A stretch of 64,000 nt of DNA, from the NCBI GenBank assembly GCA_013414765.1, contig CP058708.1, forward strand, positions 2,103,553 to 2,167,552, read 5' to 3'. Below are positions 58,108 to 64,000 of this stretch, in pieces; within the stretch, counting starts at the first letter, position 1, and each line of letters begins with the position of its first letter. The notes below the pieces were generated by a model, which was given only the letters and a program-made list of their open reading frames with translations, had not been told where the DNA came from and searched no databases. Both the position numbers and the translations under genes were made by a program. The stretch comes from Candidatus Accumulibacter cognatus. Lineage in GTDB: Bacteria; Pseudomonadota; Gammaproteobacteria; Burkholderiales; Rhodocyclaceae.

Positions 58108-59855
58108 AGCCTGGCCTTGGGTGTCGGCGCTTTCGGGCTTTGCGCGACGACCAGTGGTACGTCCGGCGTAATGCCGAGCGTTCGCAAGGAACTGCCCATT
58201 ACTGTGGCAAACACCGGTGCTGCGACATCACCGCCATAGTGTTTGCCGGCGCTAGGCTCATCGATCATCACCGCGACAATCAATCGTGGATCAGACGCCG
58301 GGGCAAGGCCGACGAAAGACGAGACGTACTTGTTCGCATAGCGCCCTCCTACGAGCTTGTGCGCAGTGCCCGTTTTGCCGGCCACGCGATAGCCGGGAAT
58401 CTGCGCCTTGGGCGCCGTTCCGCCTGGCAGGACGGCCATTTCGAGCATACTGCGGACTTCACGGGCGGTCTTGGGGCTGAATACGGACACGCCGCTGGGC
58501 GTAGACGACTCAACCTGGGTCAGCGAGAGTGGCAGCACATCACCGTCGCGCGCAAAAGCCGTATAAGCGCGTGCCAGCTGGATCAGGGACACCGAAATGC
58601 CATGCCCATAAGCCATCGTTGCCTGTTCGATTGGCCGCCAGTTCTTCCATGGACGCACCCGGCCACTCACTTCGCCAGGAAAGCCCAGGCGTGGCACCTG
58701 ACCAAAACCGACATCATCGAACATCTGCCACATTTTCTGCGGCGGCAGCATGGCCGCAATCTTGGCAGCACCGACGTTGGAGGATTTCTGTATGACTTCG
58801 GCGACACTCAGCGCACCGTGGGGATGCGCATCGGAAATCGTTGCATTGCCAATGGTCAGGCGTCCTGGTGCACAGTTGATGATCGTATCGGAACGGACCT
58901 TGCCCGCCTCAATTCCCAAGGCGATAGTGAAAGGCTTGAGTGTCGAACCAGGCTCGAAGGTATCGGTCACCGCACGATTGCGCAACTGGCTACCGGACAG
59001 ACCTTCTCGATTGTTCGGGTTATAGGTAGGCCAGTTGGCCAAAGCGAGGATCTCACCTGTCCTGACATCGAGCACGACGACGCCGCCGGCCTTGGCGTTA
59101 TTGTCGGCAATCGCCTGCTTCAGATGGCTGTAGGCCAGATACTGAATCTTCGAATCGAGTGCTAGACGAATTTCCTTGCCATCCTGTGGCGGTTTGATCG
59201 AGCCGACGTCCTCGACGATCTGGCCGCGGCGATCCTTGATGACGCTACGGCTACCGGGCTGTCCCAGCAATTGCCGATGAAACGCCAGTTCAACGCCTTC
59301 GAGCCCCTTGTCGTCAACGCCGGTGAAGCCGACCATGTGGGCGGTCATTTCACCAGTCGGATAGAAACGGCGGTACTCTTTGTCCTGGCCGATGCCAGGC
59401 AACTTGAGCGCTGCCACCTGGTCGGCCACGGCCGGTGGGATCTGACGGCGAAGAAAAACGAAGGTCTTGTCGGTGTTCAGTTTTTGGGTCAGTTGCTTGA
59501 CATCGGTCTCCAGCAGAGCCGCCAATTGCCTCGCCTGCACAGGTGTCAGCGTCGTTGCTGGAGGGATCGCCCAGATCGACTTCATCGGCGTCGAAATGGC
59601 CAGGACGTCCCCGTGCCGATCGGCAATCCGCCCGCGAGAAGCACTGATTTCGATATCGCGCCGGTAGCGAGATTCTCCCTTTTCCTGCAGAAAATCGGTG
59701 TTCAGGGTCTGCAGATAGAACGCTCGCCCGATCAGCACACCAAACGAACCCAGGATCAGTAGGGCCATCAGGCGCGAGCGCCAAGGTGGCAGGCGCATCT
59801 GCAACAATGGGCATTCGGCGAACTTGTGCGCCACTTGACCTTTGAAACGCATCAT
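58104..59855 (-). CDS. ftsI: Peptidoglycan D,D-transpeptidase FtsI (PBP3)
   Basis: A 583-residue class B penicillin-binding protein with an N-terminal membrane helix (LMALLILGSFGVLIGRAFYL). Active-site motifs are the nucleophile in FEPGSTLKPFTIALG, SSN in VIQKSSNVGAAKIA, and KTG in YRVAGKTGTAHKLVGGRY. The dimerisation domain starts SRYRRDIEISASRGRIADRH. The ATG at 59855 overlaps the ftsL stop; a longer frame to 59963 would read into ftsL. It works with FtsW at the septum. Confidence 0.96.
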   Translation of the reverse strand: MMRFKGQVAHKFAECPLLQMRLPPWRSRLMALLILGSFGVLIGRAFYLQTLNTDFLQEKGESRYRRDIEISASRGRIADRHGDVLAISTPMKSIWAIPPATTLTPVQARQLAALLETDVKQLTQKLNTDKTFVFLRRQIPPAVADQVAALKLPGIGQDKEYRRFYPTGEMTAHMVGFTGVDDKGLEGVELAFHRQLLGQPGSRSVIKDRRGQIVEDVGSIKPPQDGKEIRLALDSKIQYLAYSHLKQAIADNNAKAGGVVVLDVRTGEILALANWPTYNPNNREGLSGSQLRNRAVTDTFEPGSTLKPFTIALGIEAGKVRSDTIINCAPGRLTIGNATISDAHPHGALSVAEVIQKSSNVGAAKIAAMLPPQKMWQMFDDVGFGQVPRLGFPGEVSGRVRPWKNWRPIEQATMAYGHGISVSLIQLARAYTAFARDGDVLPLSLTQVESSTPSGVSVFSPKTAREVRSMLEMAVLPGGTAPKAQIPGYRVAGKTGTAHKLVGGRYANKYVSSFVGLAPASDPRLIVAVMIDEPSAGKHYGGDVAAPVFATVMGSSLRTLGITPDVPLVVAQSPKAPTPKARL

Positions 59856-60130
59856 TGCGGTAAGCCTCCGGTGGGGGTCGCGGTAATCACGTGGCCCGTT
59901 TCCGGCGCACGCATCTTCAGCTTTTCGCGAGCAATTTTCTCGATCCGTGGCGCCGTTCCCCAAGTCGAGAGTTCCAGTTGCAACTGCCCGAACTCGACCT
60001 CGAGTTGCCGGGCGTGCTCCTGCTCGGCCTCCAGCGCCTGAAAAATCTTGCGGGCCTTGTGCTGTGAAGTCACCACGGCTAGGCTGCAGATCACCACTGC
60101 CAGCAACAGGAAAATATTCAGGCGGACCAT
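59852..60130 (-). CDS. ftsL: Cell division protein FtsL
   Basis: A 92-residue bitopic protein: a membrane helix MVRLNIFLLLAVVICSLAVV and a coiled-coil periplasmic stretch ARKIFQALEAEQEHARQLEV followed by EFGQLQLELSTWG and RIEKIAREKLKM. FtsL joins FtsQ and FtsB in the divisome. It lies one base after rsmH and overlaps ftsI by four bases. Confidence 0.93.
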   Translation of the reverse strand: MVRLNIFLLLAVVICSLAVVTSQHKARKIFQALEAEQEHARQLEVEFGQLQLELSTWGTAPRIEKIAREKLKMRAPETGHVITATPTGGLPQ

Positions 60131-60131
60131 T

Positions 60132-61088
60132 TCAGGCAGCCTCTCTGGCCCTGGCCAGTTTCTCGGCGACGCGCATCACCGCGCTACGCGCCCGTGGATT
60201 CGCAGCAACTTCCGCCGCACTCGCCCTCCGCGGTTTGCCAACCAGGCGCAGTTCCGGCTGCGGCAGTTCAGCGGCACGCAAGGGCAATTTCCTGGGCAAG
60301 CGGTCGGGTGCCGCTTGGTCACGCATGAAGTGCTTGACGATCCGGTCTTCGAGTGAGTGAAAACTGATCACTACCAGGCGGCCTCCTTGTTTCAAGACGG
60401 TCATGGCCTCAGGCAGCACTAGCGCGAGCTGTTGGAGCTCTTGATTGATATGAATCCGTAGAGCTTGAAAGGTACGCGTCGCCGCGTCCTGCCCGGGCTC
60501 GCGGGGCCACACGGTCGCGCGTACAAGGGCGGCAAGCTCCCCCGTGGTTGTAAGCGGCCGCTCTCCCCGAGCAGCCACAATCTTCTTTGCAATCTGGAAA
60601 GCAAACCGTTCTTCACCATAATTCCTTATGACCTCCGTGATCTCCTGCACCCCGGCCCGCAGTAGCCACTGTGCGGCGGTCTCGCCTTGTGTCGTATCCA
60701 TCCGCATATCGAGCGGCGCGTCATAGCGAAAACTGAAACCGCGAGCACCCTCATCGAGTTGCGGCGATGAGACTCCAATATCGAGAAGCACACCATCGAT
60801 GCCCTCTTCTGCTGCAACCCCTGCCTTCCGCGTGGCACTGACCAGATCGGCGAAACAGTGATGCATGACGAGCAAACGCCGGTCCTGGATAGCGTGGGCC
60901 AGCGCCACCGCCTGCGGATCACGGTCGAGTGCCAGCAGTCGTCCATGTGGACCCAGCTGTTCGAGAATCGCCCGCGTATGGCCACCACCACCGAAGGTGC
61001 CGTCGACGTAGGTGCCTGCAGGCTTGATCTCCAGTGCTTCAACCGCTTCCCGCAGCAAAACGGTTTGATGCCGAAGCGACGTGCTCAC
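60132..61088 (-). CDS. rsmH: 16S rRNA (cytosine1402-N4)-methyltransferase RsmH
   Basis: A 318-residue SAM methyltransferase (MraW) modifying C1402 in the ribosomal P site. N-terminus: [23 protein letters not shown] and catalytic blocks: [54 protein letters not shown] and [20 protein letters not shown]. It overlaps mraZ by four bases and starts the first steps of the dcw message. Confidence 0.96.
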   Translation of the reverse strand: MSTSLRHQTVLLREAVEALEIKPAGTYVDGTFGGGGHTRAILEQLGPHGRLLALDRDPQAVALAHAIQDRRLLVMHHCFADLVSATRKAGVAAEEGIDGVLLDIGVSSPQLDEGARGFSFRYDAPLDMRMDTTQGETAAQWLLRAGVQEITEVIRNYGEERFAFQIAKKIVAARGERPLTTTGELAALVRATVWPREPGQDAATRTFQALRIHINQELQQLALVLPEAMTVLKQGGRLVVISFHSLEDRIVKHFMRDQAAPDRLPRKLPLRAAELPQPELRLVGKPRRASAAEVAANPRARSAVMRVAEKLARAREAA

Positions 61089-61531
61089 AGCGCCAGATCT
61101 TCGAGACCGGGAGGCAGGAACTGTTCGCCAAGAGCGAAGACGGCCTCCTGTTGCTGCTGCCAGCCCACGTCCGACCAGATTTCGAAATGGCTCCCCTGGC
61201 CAACGAGCCAGACCTGTTTCTCGAGTTGAGCAAACTGGCGCAGTTCAGGCGCGATCAATAAACGACCAGCAGCATCCATACATTCTTCACGGGCATTACC
61301 AACCAACAGACGCTTGATGGCTGCGGCCTGTCGATTGAAACTCGAAGCTTCAAGCACCTTGTCGCGAATCGGTTCCCAGGCCGGTTCGGGATAGAGCAGC
61401 AGGCAGCGATGCGGGTGGGCGGTCAGGATCAGTCTGCCATTGGCAGCAGACGCAAGCGCTTCCCGGTGACGCGCCGGAATGGCGAGCCTGCTCTTGGCAT
61501 CAAGACTCAATGCTGCCGCACCCTGGAACAT
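61085..61531 (-). CDS. mraZ: Transcriptional regulator MraZ
   Basis: A 148-residue MraZ with two SpoVT-AbrB-like repeats: [20 protein letters not shown] in the first and [20 protein letters not shown] in the second. It forms a ring-shaped oligomer and represses its own operon. The ATG at 61531 gives the family start; an upstream one at 61597 would add residues overlapping the operator. Four operator-like repeats lie just upstream at 61562-61597. Confidence 0.94.
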   Translation of the reverse strand: MFQGAAALSLDAKSRLAIPARHREALASAANGRLILTAHPHRCLLLYPEPAWEPIRDKVLEASSFNRQAAAIKRLLVGNAREECMDAAGRLLIAPELRQFAQLEKQVWLVGQGSHFEIWSDVGWQQQQEAVFALGEQFLPPGLEDLAL

Positions 61532-61561
61532 CCAACCAGCCCTTGCTGTCCGCCCGTTAAA

Positions 61562-61597
61562 ACCAACATTTTCCCACTTTTCGCCACTTACTCCCAC
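61562..61597 (-). promoter_or_regulatory. MraZ-type operator repeats
   Basis: On the minus strand four units start exactly 10 bp apart: GTGGGA (61597-61592), GTGGCG (61587-61582), GTGGGA (61577-61572) and GTTGGT (61567-61562), each followed by a 4-bp spacer. Repeated GTGGG units with this spacing are the known MraZ binding pattern. The fourth unit is degenerate. They overlap the candidate -10 and would give autorepression. Confidence 0.85.
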
Positions 61598-61624
61598 TTT
61601 AAGTTAAGGGCTCGCCTAAAGCAA
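61596..61624 (-). promoter_or_regulatory. Candidate promoter of the dcw cluster
   Basis: TTGCTT (61624-61619) and TAAAGT (61601-61596) on the minus strand are 17 bp apart. The -10 overlaps the first MraZ repeat by two bases, the layout expected for a promoter blocked by MraZ. The -10 is only moderate, so other promoters upstream may contribute. Confidence 0.4.
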
Positions 61625-61872
61625 GAGGTACTGCTTCGCTTTTCTCAATGGCTACAATGACTTATGAGCGACTTTTGAGGTAGTTAGAAAGGAGATTACT
61701 CGCGATAAAACAAAGGGGCAATCATCACACTTAAAGTAAATTATTAAGATTGCCTCCTAAGTGTTCGCACAAATGGCGAGTTGAATGCGAACATCCGGCA
61801 GTGATGCGTCATTAGAGGGAGCGCTGGAGTTACGTGCAGCAATCGCTGTCCGCCATGCAGGAATGAAGGGGG
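61625..61872. other. Gap between mraZ promoter region and rnpB
   Basis: This AT-richer stretch holds no reading frame I can support and no clear terminator for rnpB. It may contain extra dcw promoters, but none could be assigned. Confidence 0.4.
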
Positions 61873-62235
61873 TGGGAAGCCAGTCGATAAGCCGGGTTCT
61901 GTCGTGGGCAGCCATTCCTCTAGGCGTACTGTTACCAGCACGCTCAAGCAGCCTACCCGGAAGCAGCGCGAGCCACGCCCATGCTTCCCTATTTGGCCTT
62001 GCTCCAGATGGGGTTTGCCGTGCCGTCCGTGTTACCACGGCCGCGGTGAGCTCTTACCTCGCCGTTTCACCCTTGCCTGCCCCCATACTCGGGAACATCG
62101 GCGGTTTGATTTCTGTGGCACTTTCCGTCACCTCACGGTGCCCGGTCGTTAACCGGCATCCTGCTCTACGGAGCCCGGACTTTCCTCTCGGCGCCAGGTT
62201 TGCACCTCTTGCCCAGCGGCTGCCTGACCAGCTTC
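61873..62235 (-). ncRNA. rnpB: RNase P RNA (class A)
   Basis: The minus strand from 62235 reads GAAGCTGGTCAGGCAGCC, the P1 start, and contains the universally conserved GAGGAAAGTCCGGGCTCC (P4 side), GGTAAGAGCTCACCG, and a 3' part ending GGCTTATCGACTGGCTTC, which pairs with the 5' end. Length about 363 nt fits class A of betaproteobacteria. It is the catalytic RNA that trims tRNA 5' leaders with RnpA. A TATAAT lies eight bases before its start. Confidence 0.95.
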
Positions 62236-62243
62236 CCGATTTG

Positions 62244-62249
62244 ATTATA
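62244..62249 (-). promoter_or_regulatory. -10 box of rnpB
   Basis: Perfect TATAAT on the minus strand (62249-62244), eight bases before the first rnpB base at 62235. No good -35 was found at 16-18 bp. Confidence 0.7.
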
Positions 62250-62400
62250 CGCCTCAGCAATCACGGCCCGAGTGAAATTGCAGGTGCTCAAGCCAGGGAG
62301 TACAGCCGTCTGAGTGCTGCCAGACTGACGACGGGGGAGGCGAATATGCGTGCGATCTCCTGAATGTTTCGTTGATGGTGGATAATGCGCAGTCCGCAAC

Positions 62401-64000
62401 ATGCTCCGCTTGCTCATGTCTTCCTGCTCGCTGCTGCTCCCCGCAACACCTGCCTGGCGCTGCCGAGGCCGGTATTTTCCGGCAATCTGCCTGGCCCTCG
62501 GTCTGACGATCGCCAGCTACTACTCTTCCGCGACTGAAGCACTGTTATGGTTTGCTACGGAACGCCCAACACTTGCCGCCCGACAGGCCGTTGACCTCCT
62601 TGCTCAGGCTGCTGCAGACGGACTGGAGGCACAGGACTACAACGCCGAGGGGCTGCAAAAGGCCATTGAAAATGCCGTCAACGGCATGGCACTTGCGGAA
62701 GACCAGGTCACCAGGATCGATCTTGCCTTGACTTCGGCGATGCGGCGCTATCTCAACGACCTGCACTTCGGGCGAGTCGATCCGCATCAGCTTGGTGCAA
62801 ACTACCGTCAGGCCGCCGGTGCATTCGACGCCGATTTGTTGCTGACCTCGGCGATCACCGATGACCGCCTTGCCCAAACCGTCCGCCGCGTGGCTCCCGC
62901 CCTGCCACAGTACGGCAGTTTGCAGGAGGCGCTTGCCCATTACCGCGAACTGGCGGGTCACCCCGCCTGGCAACAGGACCTACCGCCGCTACCCAACGGC
63001 CACCTGAAACCAGGTGAAAAATATGCGGGTATTGCAGCACTGTGGCAGCGACTCGAATTACTCGGCGACCTGCGCACCGATGCTGCACCGCCAGGACGTT
63101 ACGAGGGCACCATTGTCGAAGGTATCCAGATATTTCAGGAGCGGCATGGCATGGTGCCCAACGGTGTGCTCGGAAAAGATACCTTGGCATTACTCAATGT
63201 GCCACCCGCAAGCCGCGCCCGGCAGCTCGAACTGGCGCTCGAACGGCTGCGCTGGACCCCGTTCCTGCCAGCACCGCGTGTAGTCGTGGTCAACGTTCCG
63301 GAATTCATGCTGCGTGCCTACCAGGTCAGAGACGGCAGAATCGAGATCAAGACGACGATGAAAGTCATTGTAGGCACGACAGGCAAAACCCCGACACCGC
63401 TTTTTGATGCCGACATGCGCTTCGTCGAGTTCAGCCCCTACTGGAATGTTCCGCCATCGATCGCCAGGAGCGAAACCTTGCCCAGGCTGCGCCGCGACCC
63501 CGGTTATTTCGATCGACAGGGCTTCGAATTCGTCGGTAGCGACGGTCGCGTCATCGTCGGTCTGGACAGCGCCAGTCTCGATGCAGTGCAGCGTGGCCAG
63601 ATGCGCATCCGCCAGAAGCCTGGGGCAGGTAACGCTCTTGGCAACATCAAGTTCGTATTTCCCAACAAGGACAACATTTATCTTCACCACACCCCGACAG
63701 CACAACTTTTCAAACGCAACCGGCGCGACTTCAGTCACGGCTGCATTCGCGTCGAGGCGCCGGTGGAACTGGCGAAATTCGTTCTCGCCGATGCGCCCGA
63801 ATGGAGTGAAGCGCGCATCGTGCAAGCAATGCGCAAAGGCAAATCCACGACCATTCGCTTGCAGGAGGCCCTGCCGGTGGTCATCGCTTATCACACGGCA
63901 GCCGTCCGGGACGGGCGCGTGTATTTTTTTCCCGACATCTACCGGCAGGACCCGCTTCTCGATGCTGCCCTGCGTCAGCGATCGCTCGCCGTACGGGTTT
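62401..64000 (+). CDS. ldtD: L,D-transpeptidase of the YcbB/LdtD type (cut by window end)
   Basis: At least 533 residues, truncated at the right edge. An N-terminal membrane anchor or signal lies within residues 1-45 (FPAICLALGLTIASYY). A peptidoglycan-binding domain near 235-265 shows TIVEGIQIFQERHGMVPNGV. The YkuD catalytic domain has DMRFVEFSPYWNVPPSI, NIKFVFPNKDNIYLHHTP and the active-site motif RDFSHGCIRVEAPVEL with the nucleophile Cys. These enzymes form 3-3 cross-links using L,D-transpeptidation and resist most penicillins. The ATG at 62401 opens the frame; one at 62416 is an alternative. It is divergent from rnpB. Confidence 0.88.
   Translation, partial: MLRLLMSSCSLLLPATPAWRCRGRYFPAICLALGLTIASYYSSATEALLWFATERPTLAARQAVDLLAQAAADGLEAQDYNAEGLQKAIENAVNGMALAEDQVTRIDLALTSAMRRYLNDLHFGRVDPHQLGANYRQAAGAFDADLLLTSAITDDRLAQTVRRVAPALPQYGSLQEALAHYRELAGHPAWQQDLPPLPNGHLKPGEKYAGIAALWQRLELLGDLRTDAAPPGRYEGTIVEGIQIFQERHGMVPNGVLGKDTLALLNVPPASRARQLELALERLRWTPFLPAPRVVVVNVPEFMLRAYQVRDGRIEIKTTMKVIVGTTGKTPTPLFDADMRFVEFSPYWNVPPSIARSETLPRLRRDPGYFDRQGFEFVGSDGRVIVGLDSASLDAVQRGQMRIRQKPGAGNALGNIKFVFPNKDNIYLHHTPTAQLFKRNRRDFSHGCIRVEAPVELAKFVLADAPEWSEARIVQAMRKGKSTTIRLQEALPVVIAYHTAAVRDGRVYFFPDIYRQDPLLDAALRQRSLAVRV

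Overview
The window looks like a chromosomal segment of a GC-rich betaproteobacterium. The complete mraZ-to-lpxC division and wall cluster, minCDE, surA-pdxA-rsmA behind lptD, the ubiUVT genes and the class A RNase P RNA all fit. The sequence style (NAD-glutamate dehydrogenase, nested insertion sequences, AmgK/MurU recycling) suggests Rhodocyclales, possibly a Candidatus Accumulibacter relative. The order-level guess is inference; no 16S gene is present.

Positions 1-9109 are an island of nested insertion sequences: an IS21 element broken by an IS982 element, an IS1595-family remnant, an ISAs1 element split by an IS630-type element, and an ISNCY-type element carrying an IS3 element and an IS1595 element. 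Inverted repeats and target duplications can be read for most of them, so much of the insertion order can be reconstructed. The island ends 80 bp before a HAD phosphatase gene, and the last IS end appears to supply the -35 of that gene's promoter.

Positions 9190-25866 hold the phosphatase (Gph/MupP type), a small CbiX chelatase, a 505-codon conserved gene broken by three in-frame TAG codons, trmO, pdxH, an M61 peptidase, and a glutamate unit: gltI, a periplasmic glutaminase/asparaginase, gltJKL and a 1557-residue NAD-glutamate dehydrogenase. Together these would deamidate Gln/Asn in the periplasm, import Glu/Asp and oxidise Glu to 2-oxoglutarate. xthA and a relic of a Crp/Fnr regulator follow.

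Positions 26112-32277 (minus strand) carry lptD-surA-pdxA-rsmA, with a long Pro/Ala-rich insert in LptD. Divergent from it are amgK-murU-pepP-ubiH, then minCDE, then ubiUVT (oxygen-independent ubiquinone synthesis) with an FNR-like box at about -40.5 of a candidate promoter, and an EamA transporter. A CRP-like regulator with a possibly leaderless start, dciA and a small membrane protein gene come next.

Positions 43930-61531 (minus strand) are lpxC-ftsZ-ftsA-ftsQ-ddlB-murC-murG-ftsW-murD-mraY-murF-murE-ftsI-ftsL-rsmH-mraZ, preceded by four 10-bp-spaced MraZ-type operator repeats. rnpB and an L,D-transpeptidase (cut by the window edge) close the window. MupP-like phosphatase, AmgK, MurU and MurC together would make most of a cell-wall sugar recycling route back to UDP-MurNAc.
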